In this document: piece after piece, positions 34,901 to 44,784 of the stretch
Layout of the letters: each line of letters opens with the position of its first letter
Numbering within the stretch: the first letter of the stretch is position 1
Source of the DNA: an uncultured Collinsella sp.
Lineage (GTDB): Bacteria; Actinomycetota; Coriobacteriia; Coriobacteriales; Coriobacteriaceae
Direction of reading: 5' to 3'
DNA length: 64,000 nucleotides
Assembly (NCBI GenBank): GCA_937950325.1
Contig: CALFDJ010000061.1
Coordinates: 1 to 64,000 of the forward strand
Notes under the pieces: generated by a model
The model's input: the letters and a program-made list of their open reading frames with translations, nothing else
Told to the model about the DNA's origin: nothing
Databases searched by the model: none
Program-made: the position numbers and the translations under genes

Positions 34901-36625
34901 CTACTCACCTCCCTTCATCTGCGATTCCGCGATGGCACGGTACACCTCGCAGGTTTCCATAAGCTCGCCATGCGTGCCCAGGCCCACAACCTCGCCATCC
35001 TTGAGCACGACGATCTGGTCGGCGTGCAAGATCGTCGAGATGCGCTGCGCGATGATGAGCACCGCAGCGTCACGCGTCTCGTCTTGCAACGCATGACGCA
35101 GGGCGGCATCGGTCTTAAAGTCCAGGGCCGAAAAACTGTCATCGAAGATATATAGATTGGCATGCTTCATGAGCGCACGGGCGATTGCCAAACGCTGGCG
35201 CTGGCCGCCCGAAAAGTTCGTACCGCCCTGCGCCACCGGGGTATCGAGCCCCTGCGGTTGGTCGAGTACAAAGGTGCTCTGGGCAACCTCAAGCGCGTGA
35301 AGCATGTCGCCCTCGGTCGCGCCTTCGTTACCAAAGCGAAGGTTACTCGCCACCGTGCCCGAGAACAGCCACGCCTTCTGCGGCACATAGGCAATGCGCC
35401 CGCGGATTTCGTCTTGCGTAAGCTCGCACAGGTCCACACCATTCAGGCGAATGGAGCCCTTGGTGGCATCGTGGAAGCGCAGCAGAAGCTTTGCCACCGT
35501 CGATTTGCCCGAGCCTGTCGAGCCAACAATCGCAGTCGTCTGACCGCGACGGCAGGCAAAGCTCAGGTCGCACAGGGTGTCCTCGTCGGCATCGTCAAAG
35601 CGAAACGACATGTGGTCGAACACGGCCACCGCATCGGCTTCGTCTTGGGGCTCGCGCGCCCCGTCATCCAGCGTGCGGTCACCGTCCACGATGCTCGGCT
35701 CGATCTCCAGCACCTGCTGCGCGCGGTTCAGACATGCGGCGGCGCGCGGAAGCGTCAGCACCACCATCTGCGCCATCATCACAAAGAACAGGATCAGGAT
35801 TGCGTACTCGAGCACCGCAGAGATGCTCGCGATCTGCATGGCGTGGGCGCCCACGCGGTTGCCGCCAACCCACAGCACCGCCACCTCGGCGATGTTCATC
35901 AAAAAGAAGCTTGAGCTGTCGAGGCCCACAAACAGGTGGTTGACTTTGATGGCGTTGACGGCGTAGTCGCTAAACACCTCGTCCAGACGCCGTTCCTCGT
36001 GGCGCTCCTTGTTAAACGCACGGATGACGCGCACGCCCACAATATTCTCGCGCAGCACCACGTTCATGCGGTCGATAAAGCCCTGTAGGCGCATAAAAAT
36101 CGGCGCCGCGTTGGCAACCGTAAAGACCGCCGCCACCAGCACAATCGCAACGACTACGCCCAGAAGCGTGCCCATGGCGGGATCGATAAACCAGGCGAAG
36201 ATGATGCCCGCCACAGCCAAAAACGGCACGGGCAGCACCAGCTGAATCGTCTGCAGAATCGCCTGCTGAATCACGTTGATGTCGTTGAGCGAGCGCGTAA
36301 TCATCGATCCGGTGCCAAAGCGCTCAAAATCGCTGGCCGCGAGCTCGAGCGATTTGTCGTACACGGCATTGCGGATATCGCAAGCCACGTTGGCGGCCAG
36401 GCGCGCCGAAAGATAGCAGCCCAGCACCGTGCCGCCGCTAGCCATGCTGGTCGCGATAAACATGTATAGGCCGTTGCGTAAAATGTAGTCGACATCACCC
36501 GTAGTAATACCGGTGTTGACCATATTCGCCAGCATCGTGGGAACCAACAGCGTACCGACGTTATCCACCAGCAGCACCAGCAGCGTCACTGCGACAAGCC
36601 CTCGATATGGCTTTAGAAACTTCAT
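34901..36625 (-). CDS. ABC exporter subunit, degenerate Walker B
   Basis: Half-transporter of 574 aa: six TM segments, Walker A VGSTGSGKSTVA, signature FSGGQRQRL and Walker B YIFDDSFSALD with Asp in place of the catalytic Glu. The ATG at 36625 overlaps the MarR stop (TAATG), implying translational coupling; a GTG at 36637 is an alternative. Together with the 32893 gene it forms a MarR-controlled exporter, by analogy with drug or bacteriocin export loci (inference). Confidence 0.88.
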   Translation of the reverse strand: MKFLKPYRGLVAVTLLVLLVDNVGTLLVPTMLANMVNTGITTGDVDYILRNGLYMFIATSMASGGTVLGCYLSARLAANVACDIRNAVYDKSLELAASDFERFGTGSMITRSLNDINVIQQAILQTIQLVLPVPFLAVAGIIFAWFIDPAMGTLLGVVVAIVLVAAVFTVANAAPIFMRLQGFIDRMNVVLRENIVGVRVIRAFNKERHEERRLDEVFSDYAVNAIKVNHLFVGLDSSSFFLMNIAEVAVLWVGGNRVGAHAMQIASISAVLEYAILILFFVMMAQMVVLTLPRAAACLNRAQQVLEIEPSIVDGDRTLDDGAREPQDEADAVAVFDHMSFRFDDADEDTLCDLSFACRRGQTTAIVGSTGSGKSTVAKLLLRFHDATKGSIRLNGVDLCELTQDEIRGRIAYVPQKAWLFSGTVASNLRFGNEGATEGDMLHALEVAQSTFVLDQPQGLDTPVAQGGTNFSGGQRQRLAIARALMKHANLYIFDDSFSALDFKTDAALRHALQDETRDAAVLIIAQRISTILHADQIVVLKDGEVVGLGTHGELMETCEVYRAIAESQMKGGE

Positions 36626-37125
36626 TAACAGTCGCACGACTCCCCCTCACCTTGATTCTCGGCTTGGCTCTCGACAGCGATATGCTGCTTAAATGTCTCG
36701 CACTCCTCGCCGAGCACCTGAGAGAATTTGCCGATCAAGCGCATGATTTCGCGCTGCTCACACGGCTCAAGCGCGCCAAAGGCTCGCTGCTCGGCCTTGA
36801 GTGCCGGCAGCGCATAACGCTCGGCAAATCGCCTGCCCTCTTCGGTCAGGCTCACAACCTTATTCTTACGACTGCCTTCGGCAAACTCCAACGTTGCGAA
36901 GCCCCGCGCCGTCAAGGTTTTAATCGCCGAGTTGATAGTCTGCTTGCTGTAGAACCATTCGCTTGTCAGACGGCTTACGGCAATACTGCCGCCCGCCGTG
37001 CTGGTATCGACGAGCATCCAGTAAGCGCAGTCCGAAAGGCCGCAGGCGCGCGAGAACTCCGAATAGATATGGTCGAGTCCATTGAGCAACCGGTCGAAGT
37101 CGACCAACGTAACCGCACTATTCAT
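36625..37125 (-). CDS. MarR family transcriptional regulator
   Basis: Winged-helix repressor of 166 aa. The DNA-binding part is SRLTSEWFYSKQTINSAIKT followed by the wing FATLEFAEGSRKNKVVSLTEEGR; terminal helices form the dimer interface. It ends in CDC. It heads an operon with two ABC exporter genes (1-bp overlap). Two near-identical candidate operators lie in its promoter, so it probably represses its own operon. Confidence 0.88.
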   Translation of the reverse strand: MNSAVTLVDFDRLLNGLDHIYSEFSRACGLSDCAYWMLVDTSTAGGSIAVSRLTSEWFYSKQTINSAIKTLTARGFATLEFAEGSRKNKVVSLTEEGRRFAERYALPALKAEQRAFGALEPCEQREIMRLIGKFSQVLGEECETFKQHIAVESQAENQGEGESCDC

Positions 37126-37141
37126 CTATCCCACCATTCGA

Positions 37142-37201
37142 TTGTCCGATTTTTGACCAATTTTGTGTCTCTAGATTAGTCCGAGTTTTGACTATCGTCA
37201 A
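37142..37201 (-). promoter_or_regulatory. Promoter with doubled operator for the MarR-ABC operon
   Basis: Minus strand TTGACG (37196-37201), 17-bp spacer, TAATCT (37173-37178). The spacer contains TAGTCAAAACTCGGACTA (37177-37194). A second copy, TTGGTCAAAAATCGGACAA (37142-37160), follows downstream of the start site. The shared core is GTCAAAAxTCGGACxA. Confidence 0.75.
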
Positions 37202-37248
37202 CAGGCTCTCCGCAAATGCGTGCATTTTTATTGCCTATCGGCAGAAAA

Positions 37249-37279
37249 AGACCGCCGGCGCGGGGGCGGCGCCAGCGGT
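37249..37279 (-). terminator. Rho-independent terminator of the 96-aa gene
   Basis: Minus strand GACCGCTGGCGCC pairs with GCGCCGGCGGTC, then TTTTT. Confidence 0.85.
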
Positions 37280-37306
37280 CACGTGAAAATCGGGTTTTAT
37301 CGCCTG

Positions 37307-37597
37307 TTAAGCGGCGACGGCCTCATAGACCGTAGCGCCCGAGAAGCTGTCATGCAGGCTCTTGCCGGCAATCCACGGCAGCTCGACGACCTCGCAGACC
37401 GTGTTGACCAGCTCGGAGCAGTCAGTAAAGTGGCCCTTGTCGTTGAGGGCCTCGCAATCCTGAACACGCCAATAGCCATCGGTGTGCGTGATGTAGTACT
37501 CGTGATCGTTGATCGACACGAAAGCACGCGTCTTGGAACGCAGCAGCTTCAGAAATCCTTCGAAATCGGTCTCGACGACATCTCCAGCCTGGAACAT
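37307..37597 (-). CDS. Hypothetical protein, 96 aa
   Basis: Small soluble protein with no recognised family. It is acidic and contains a DHEYYITHTDGYWRVQDCEAL segment and two further cysteines. AGGAGG stands seven bases before the ATG at 37597 and a strong terminator follows, so it is very probably expressed. Single-gene unit next to the MarR-ABC operon. Confidence 0.75.
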   Translation of the reverse strand: MFQAGDVVETDFEGFLKLLRSKTRAFVSINDHEYYITHTDGYWRVQDCEALNDKGHFTDCSELVNTVCEVVELPWIAGKSLHDSFSGATVYEAVAA

Positions 37598-37891
37598 GAT
37601 GTTACCTCCTGGCCCGGCGCCACCACGGCGCATTGATAAACGTTGGTACTCCTTTAGTAAAACCTTTATCAGAGGTTATGCGTTCGTCATTTAGGCAAGT
37701 GGTAAAAAACCGCAGGGTAGACGGGATAAAACGTTTAACCATCCCATTGGTTTGTCACATTCTGAAGGTACTTTTATGCAAACCTATTTTCCCAATTGGA
37801 ATCTATCCTTTTGGCCGGGCAATTGACCGTCTATCGTTTGAGCCCGACGGGTATGAACGGGGCATCTGCAACGCCACCGCAAGGAGACACC

Positions 37892-38413
37892 ATGGAGACT
37901 ATCGAAGCACTCATTCACCGCCGCAGCTGCCGCAACTACAGCGATCGTCCCGTCGAGGCCGAAAAGCTTGCACGTATTATCGAAGCCGGCCAATATGCAC
38001 CGAGCGGCATGGGCCGCCAGCCGGTGACGTTTGTCGCCGTCACCGACCCCGCGACCGTCGAGCGTCTCTCACAGCTCAACGCCCAGGTCATGGGCAGCAA
38101 CAGCGACCCCTTCTATGGCGCCAAGACCGTTGTGGTGGTGCTGGTTGACCGCAGCGTGCCCACACATCTGGAAGACGGCTCGCTCGCCATGGGCAACTTG
38201 CTCAACGCCGCCTATGCACTGGGTGTCGATTCGTGCTGGATTCACCGCGCGCATGAGGTCTTTGACTCGCCCGAGGGTCTGGAGCTGCTGGCCAGCTGGG
38301 ACCTGCCCGCCGACGGCAGCCTGCGCGGTGTCGGTAACTGCATTCTGGGCTATGCCGAGGATACGCTACCCGAGGCAAAGCCGCGCCGCGACAACGTGGT
38401 CTACGTAAGGTAA
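37892..38413 (+). CDS. Nitroreductase family protein
   Basis: FMN oxidoreductase of 173 aa, the short form of the family. FMN-binding residues are visible in HRRSCRNYSDRPVE and QYAPSGMGRQPVTFVAV, and the later GVDSCWIHRAHEV. The ATG at 37892 has AAGGAG; the longer frame to 37796 is not needed. It differs from the 282-aa nitroreductase at 16757. Substrate unknown. Confidence 0.88.
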   Translation: METIEALIHRRSCRNYSDRPVEAEKLARIIEAGQYAPSGMGRQPVTFVAVTDPATVERLSQLNAQVMGSNSDPFYGAKTVVVVLVDRSVPTHLEDGSLAMGNLLNAAYALGVDSCWIHRAHEVFDSPEGLELLASWDLPADGSLRGVGNCILGYAEDTLPEAKPRRDNVVYVR

Positions 38414-38433
38414 CCCAGGAGCGTCAGCGAGGG

Positions 38434-38467
38434 TGGCTAATTGGGACGGGGCTATTTTAGCTGCCCC
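38434..38467 (+). repeat. TTTGGGACGRGGCT-type repeat, copy 3
   Basis: TAATTGGGACGGGGCTATTT plus TAGCTGCC, between the convergent nitroreductase and membrane-protein genes. Matches the minus-strand reading of 117-150. Confidence 0.6.
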
Positions 38468-38476
38468 ACTCGCAAC

Positions 38477-39052
38477 TTATCCCGCCGATGGAGTTGTTGT
38501 CGTTTCGTTCGTCTGGGCCGTTTCGGCGTCGTCGCCTTGCTTGTCTTCGTCCTTTTGCGCATCGGCGATGGTGGAGGCCGCCGCAACGATACCGCGCTGG
38601 GGCGCGACGCCCGTCTGGGTCTGAGCGCCCTCGACAACTTCTGTGCCTGCATGCGCGAGCTCGGGCGATTTAAACATTGCGTCCAAGTTGGCGCCACCGC
38701 CGGCGTAGCCAAGCGCAGCGAGTGCGACGACGATCACTGCAACGACGGCCACGATCGGAACATAACGATGCCAACCAGCCGGATTGAGTCCGCTGCGGCG
38801 AGCCGCCCCGCGGCTGATGTAACCGAGCGTTCCGTCGTGCTTGAGCTTTGAGCCCACCACGCGTCTGCGGCCCCACAACGAGGACTCTGCCTGCATGGCC
38901 AAGCGGGCGCTTGCCGAAGGATAGCCATATTTAGTGCGCTTGAACGAGCCATCAAACCCCGAGGCGTGTTTACCCCACGTCACCGATGTTGTGCGTCGGT
39001 TGACCGGCGCGGCACTCCGCCTTCTGCGGCTCGGTTTTGAAGTCTCAGCCAT
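38477..39052 (-). CDS. Hypothetical single-pass membrane protein
   Basis: Predicted 191-aa protein with a basic N-terminal half (Arg/Lys/Ser-rich, about residues 1-95), one TM helix (about 98-118, YVPIVAVVAVIVVALAALGY) and a Thr/Glu/Ala-rich C-terminal tail likely outside the membrane. Not recognised as a family. The ATG at 39052 follows GCGAGGG; an earlier start at 39106 is in frame. The layout (basic cytosolic side, acidic outer tail) suits a type II membrane protein. Confidence 0.7.
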   Translation of the reverse strand: MAETSKPSRRRRSAAPVNRRTTSVTWGKHASGFDGSFKRTKYGYPSASARLAMQAESSLWGRRRVVGSKLKHDGTLGYISRGAARRSGLNPAGWHRYVPIVAVVAVIVVALAALGYAGGGANLDAMFKSPELAHAGTEVVEGAQTQTGVAPQRGIVAAASTIADAQKDEDKQGDDAETAQTNETTTTPSAG

Positions 39053-39136
39053 ATGCCCTCGCACGCCGTAACCAAATCGAAACAATAACGCTTTGGACTG
39101 TAGCACACGCGTCGCGCGCGGTCACGGGCGCCTCGC

Positions 39137-40354
39137 TCAACGGTCATCGTCCTTCAGCAAGCGCCACAGCGTTGTACGGCTTATGCCCAGCACCTCCGCC
39201 GCACGGGTTCGGTTGCCGTGGAGATGGTCTACAACCAGATGCGCGATATCTCGCTCGGTATCGGCCAGCGGTCGCAGGATATACAGGTCGCTTTCGAGCG
39301 TCGGGGCGCCAAAGGTTGCGGTCTTAATCACGTCCTCTTGGGCGAGCACTTCCTCCGCCACAGCGCGGTCCACCGTGCCCGTCCCCGCCAATATATACAG
39401 TCGTTCCGAGACCTCGCGGAGCTGCAGATAATTGCGCGGCCAGCGGTAAGCATCGAGCGTCTTCGTCGCCGCGGCAGACAGCGTGGGTGCTGCTGTCTCA
39501 AATGCATCAGCGAGATATTCCAAATAGCGCGCAACCTTCGTCGACGCGGCTCCCTGCTCGGCGATTGCCGGCGCCACGCTCACCGCACAGGCGAAGCGCT
39601 CGGTCACAAAGGCGGCTTGATCACTTTCGCCGCCGCCCGGCATGTCATTCGCCGTCAGCACCACATGGCAGCGCGTCGCCAACGCGGTGTCGGCCATCGT
39701 GGAGACCAGCTCGCGGAGGCGCTGGGGGCCAACCGCGTTCCAGCCCTCAATGCAAAGGGTCAGCCCCATTTGGAACAACGGCGATTCGGCGCTTTTGAGC
39801 ACATGGCGCCAACCGCGCTCGGTGAGCTCATCGAGCGCAACGGAAACAAAGGGCTGATCGGCAAAAGGACCGTCCAGATAGAGGCGCTTGGCGATCTCAA
39901 CCTGACCCGCTCCCAGCTCGCCCTCGAGCATAAGGGGCACACTGCGCGCGTAACTCTCTGCAACCGGCGTAGCCACCGAGGCCGCCCCCTCAACGATGCC
40001 GTACGCGCTCGATTCGTAGCGGGCCTCAACTTCGTCGGCGTTGAGCCACTCGATACCCGCATGCGCCGCGGCACCGCGCACCTCGCGGACCACGACGACC
40101 CAAAGGCTCCCGCCCTCTTTGTCGGTGGAGCGAACGGTCAGGCTCAGGCGCGCACCCGCACGCCCCATAACCAGACGCGCACCGTCTCCTATACGGTCGA
40201 GGCGCTCAGCGACAAAAACCGCCACATCCCGCTCAAGCGCCGCGTCATTCACGGTCGAGATCGCGACGTCCCCATACGCATCGATTGCCAATGCCGAGGC
40301 CCCGGCGGCAGCTAGGGCATCGGTCAAGATGTTCAGCTTGGCATCGCTATCCAT
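39137..40354 (-). CDS. Fis-type HTH regulator with degenerate AAA+ core
   Basis: Protein of 405 aa laid out like NtrC/PrpR regulators: an N-terminal sensor part (about residues 1-140), a central region where the AAA+ module should be, and a C-terminal Fis helix-turn-helix (HLHGNRTRAAEVLGISRTTLWRLL). Walker A reads GELGAGQV with Lys lost, the Walker B acids are not evident and no GAFTGA loop is present, so ATP-driven activation of sigma-54 polymerase is unlikely. The ATG at 40354 follows AGGGG. It may simply bind DNA as a repressor or activator. Confidence 0.75.
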   Translation of the reverse strand: MDSDAKLNILTDALAAAGASALAIDAYGDVAISTVNDAALERDVAVFVAERLDRIGDGARLVMGRAGARLSLTVRSTDKEGGSLWVVVVREVRGAAAHAGIEWLNADEVEARYESSAYGIVEGAASVATPVAESYARSVPLMLEGELGAGQVEIAKRLYLDGPFADQPFVSVALDELTERGWRHVLKSAESPLFQMGLTLCIEGWNAVGPQRLRELVSTMADTALATRCHVVLTANDMPGGGESDQAAFVTERFACAVSVAPAIAEQGAASTKVARYLEYLADAFETAAPTLSAAATKTLDAYRWPRNYLQLREVSERLYILAGTGTVDRAVAEEVLAQEDVIKTATFGAPTLESDLYILRPLADTERDIAHLVVDHLHGNRTRAAEVLGISRTTLWRLLKDDDR

Positions 40355-40481
40355 GATTTGCCCCTGTCCGCAGCGACGTGCAACCGCCGACGGTCGCACG
40401 ACCGAGTGTTTCAAAATTGAACGATATTGCTCATCAAACACTATAGGGCAGAAAGCGCCGTCCTGCGAGTATAGGTGTTGC

Positions 40482-40568
40482 CCCGCATCGCCATCCTGGC
40501 GGGGCGATAAGAGCTCTTCGGGACTTATAAACCTGCGGACAAGCCATACCCGCAAGAGCTCCTATCGC
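40482..40568. repeat. Nested inverted repeats downstream of yeiH
   Basis: GCCCCGC (40482) pairs with GCGGGGC (40507). Overlapping this, GCGATAAGAGCTCTTCGGG (40504-40522) pairs imperfectly with CCCGCAAGAGCTCCTATCGC (40549-40568). The two structures are mutually exclusive at GGGGC. The 266-bp gap otherwise holds the upstream region of the 39137 gene, including GTTTCAAAATTGAAC near 40410. Confidence 0.5.
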
Positions 40569-40620
40569 TCCACCGTGAGCATGCGCTCGCCAGCACGCAG
40601 CACGCAAATAAGCTACTTCT

Positions 40621-41655
40621 CTACCAGATTCCCAGCACGTGCTGCATTCCCAAACTCATGCACGCAATGCCAATCCAGCAGCAAAAGCCCAGCGCGATGG
40701 GCTTGCCGCCTTTTTTGACCAGCTCGACGATATCGGTATTAAAACCAATAGCCGCCATGGCCATCACGATAAAGAACTTCGACAGCTCCTTGATGGGCGC
40801 CGTAAAGGACGCGGGAAGCTGAAGCACCGTGGTGATCACGCTCGCCAGCACAAAGAACAGCACAAACATGGGAAACGCGCGTTTAAGCGAGAACGTGCTC
40901 TTAGCGTCGCCGCCGGCCTTGCGGGCCAGATGCATCTGCCAGCATGCGAGGACCAACGTGATGGGAATAATGGCCAGCGTCCTGGTGAGCTTGACCACCG
41001 TGGCGCTCTCGAGCACATTGGCGCCGGGATGCATGCTGTCCCAGGCGCTCGCCGCAGCCGTTACCGACGAGGTGTCGTTGATGGCGGTACCGGCAAACAG
41101 GCCAAAGCCCTCATTGGTCAGCCCGAGCATGCCGCCGAGCGTCGGAAACACGAGCGCCGCGATAACGTTAAACAGGAAGATGACCGAAATAGCCTGGGCA
41201 ATCTCGCGATCGTCGGCATCGATGACAGGTGCGGTCGCGGCGATGGCAGAACCGCCGCAAATCGACGAACCCACGCCCACAAGCGTCGCGATCTTACCCG
41301 GCACGTTCATAACGTGGCAGAGCACAAAGGCGATGACAAGCGAGGTCGAGATTGTCGCCACGATAATCGGCAGCGACTGGGCGCCCTTGGACAGAATCTG
41401 GGAGAGGTTCATGCCAAAGCCAAGCAGGATAACCGCGTACTGCAAGACTTTTTTGGACGTATAGGTGACGCCAGCGGCGAGCTGTTCGCGACGATTCTTG
41501 GGAAAGACGAGCGCCAGGACCATGCCAAAGAGGATGGCAAATACCGGACCGCCGACCACCTCAATTTGTTTGCCGAGCAACGTCGCGGGAATGGCGATGA
41601 TTAGGCAGAACAAGACGCCTTTCCAGCGCTCGCGTACGATATTTGCCAGTTGCAT
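40621..41655 (-). CDS. YeiH family putative sulfate exporter
   Basis: Membrane protein of 344 aa with about ten TM segments, including the repeated GMNLSQILSKGAQ and GIGFN-like core motifs of the UPF0324/YeiH family, linked in other bacteria to sulfite/sulfate or taurine metabolism. AAGGAG precedes the ATG. It is divergent from a GntR regulator (163 bp apart), which probably controls it. Confidence 0.9.
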   Translation of the reverse strand: MQLANIVRERWKGVLFCLIIAIPATLLGKQIEVVGGPVFAILFGMVLALVFPKNRREQLAAGVTYTSKKVLQYAVILLGFGMNLSQILSKGAQSLPIIVATISTSLVIAFVLCHVMNVPGKIATLVGVGSSICGGSAIAATAPVIDADDREIAQAISVIFLFNVIAALVFPTLGGMLGLTNEGFGLFAGTAINDTSSVTAAASAWDSMHPGANVLESATVVKLTRTLAIIPITLVLACWQMHLARKAGGDAKSTFSLKRAFPMFVLFFVLASVITTVLQLPASFTAPIKELSKFFIVMAMAAIGFNTDIVELVKKGGKPIALGFCCWIGIACMSLGMQHVLGIW

Positions 41656-41818
41656 ATGGGACTCCTTCTTTCTATTTCACGTTTGCGACGGCTTATGATA
41701 CGGCAACATTGAGCGCAGCCTTGCGCAAACACAGACTAAGATGCCGCAATAGTTCTCAGGCAACAGCCGAATTACCCACCGCGGAGAGCTGACTCGCGGC
41801 ATAATTAACAACTGACAT
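41656..41818. promoter_or_regulatory. Divergent yeiH/GntR promoter region
   Basis: AT-rich 163-bp gap serving both genes. No single operator palindrome could be fixed by eye. Confidence 0.4.
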
Positions 41819-42550
41819 ATGAGTTTGATAGAACAGTTGCGAGGCGCTATGGAAGAATCGATGCACGTCGGCGAGCAGGAAACGAGCCTACAGGACCAGT
41901 CCTACCACACCATTCGACGCAAAATCGTCTACCTGGATTACAAGCCGGGCGAAAAGCTGGGCGTCAAGCAACTTTGCGACGACCTAGATATGGGGCGCAC
42001 CCCTGTGCGCGAGGCTTTGGTTCGTTTGGCGCAGGAAGGCCTGGTGCGCACCGTGCCCCAGAGCGGTACCTACGTCTCGCCCATCAACCTCACCCTTGCC
42101 GAGAGTGCCTGTTACATCCGCGAGCATCTGGAAAAGCAGGTGATCGTGGAGTGCTGCGCGCGCGCCACGTCGGCTGGCATCGAGCAGCTCGACCGCGCCA
42201 TCGTGCTGCAGGAAAAGGCCATGGCCGAAGAGGATCGCATCGGCTTCTTTTTGAGCGACAACCTCATGCATCACATGATTTTTAGCATCGCATGTCGCAG
42301 CACCGTGTGGTCGTGGCTCGAAGAGACCAATGCCGACCTTGAGCGCTTCCGCTGGCTGCGCGCTGCCACGCAGGTTCTCGACAATCAGGACATCGTGAAC
42401 GAGCACAAGCAGATTCGCCGCGCTATAGCCGGTCGCGATCCCATCGAAGCGAGCTTTTTGGTCAGCAAGCACCTGCACATGATGTTCCGCAACCAAACCG
42501 AGGTTCTGGACCAGTTCCCCGAGTACTTCGAGACCAGCAAGCTCCGCTAA
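41819..42550 (+). CDS. GntR family regulator (FadR/FCD subfamily)
   Basis: Regulator of 243 aa. The winged helix at residues 25-90 (KLGVKQLCDDLDMGRTPVREALVRLAQEG) is followed by an all-helical FCD ligand domain with the metal-binding histidines in NLMHHMIF and KHLHMMF. FCD members respond to organic acids or related ligands. It is divergent from yeiH, and a palindromic repeat ends its transcript. Confidence 0.9.
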   Translation: MSLIEQLRGAMEESMHVGEQETSLQDQSYHTIRRKIVYLDYKPGEKLGVKQLCDDLDMGRTPVREALVRLAQEGLVRTVPQSGTYVSPINLTLAESACYIREHLEKQVIVECCARATSAGIEQLDRAIVLQEKAMAEEDRIGFFLSDNLMHHMIFSIACRSTVWSWLEETNADLERFRWLRAATQVLDNQDIVNEHKQIRRAIAGRDPIEASFLVSKHLHMMFRNQTEVLDQFPEYFETSKLR

Positions 42551-42556
42551 CCTGCC

Positions 42557-42597
42557 AAAACCACCACAAAGGGGACAGGCACCTTTGTGGTGGTTTT
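42557..42597. repeat. GGGACAG palindrome (AACCACCACAAAGG type), copy 2
   Basis: AAAACCACCACAAAGG pairs with CCTTTGTGGTGGTTTT around GGACAGGCA. With T-rich ends it can terminate both convergent genes (GntR and glmS). Confidence 0.88.
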
Positions 42598-42624
42598 CCG
42601 TTCGGCAGAACGGCGGAACATCAA

Positions 42625-44472
<1,848 letters not shown>

Positions 44473-44632
44473 AAGATAAATCCCTTCGTTCGCGTGACTG
44501 CAAGACGTCCGCGCACAGGGGGCGCTGAGACGTATAACGTTCGAGTATTGTACTCACGCAAACGCAAGCTGATATACCAGAAGTGGTATCTCAACTTAGA
44601 TACCACTCGATGCACACACGTCCAGTCGGTCC

Positions 44633-44670
44633 AAACCACCACAAAGGTGCCCGCCCCCTTCGTGGTGGTC
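44633..44670. repeat. GGGACAG palindrome (AACCACCACAAAGG type), degenerate copy 3
   Basis: AACCACCACAAAGG pairs with CCTTCGTGGTGGTC; the apex reads TGCCCGCC, inverted relative to the other copies. Located between divergent glmS and the LacI gene. Confidence 0.7.
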
Positions 44671-44690
44671 GCGCTGGCAATAGCGTTTGC

Positions 44691-44735
44691 CCAGATAAAA
44701 CCTGCCAAAATAAGCCTGTCCCTTTTTGGAAGGTT
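44691..44735 (-). repeat. GGGACAG palindrome (TGCCAAAA type), copy 1
   Basis: On the minus strand: AACCTTCCAAAAAGGGACAG, then GCTTATTTTGGCAGG and TTTTATCTGG. Same block as 47881-47925 and 49968-50015. Its left end overlaps the LacI-gene promoter. Confidence 0.8.
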
Positions 44736-44749
44736 TGGGATGCTACAAT
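44728..44749 (+). promoter_or_regulatory. Extended -10 promoter of the LacI gene
   Basis: TGCTACAAT gives an extended -10 (TACAAT, 44744-44749); a weak TTTTTG -35 lies 15 bp before it, inside the repeat. Confidence 0.5.
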
Positions 44750-44784
44750 CTGGCTTGTACTTGAAACGCATCAAAGGGGCCGCT

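Noticed and set aside
44473..44600. glmS ribozyme upstream of glmS
   Set aside because: The conserved catalytic core could not be found between the start codon and the neighbouring repeats.
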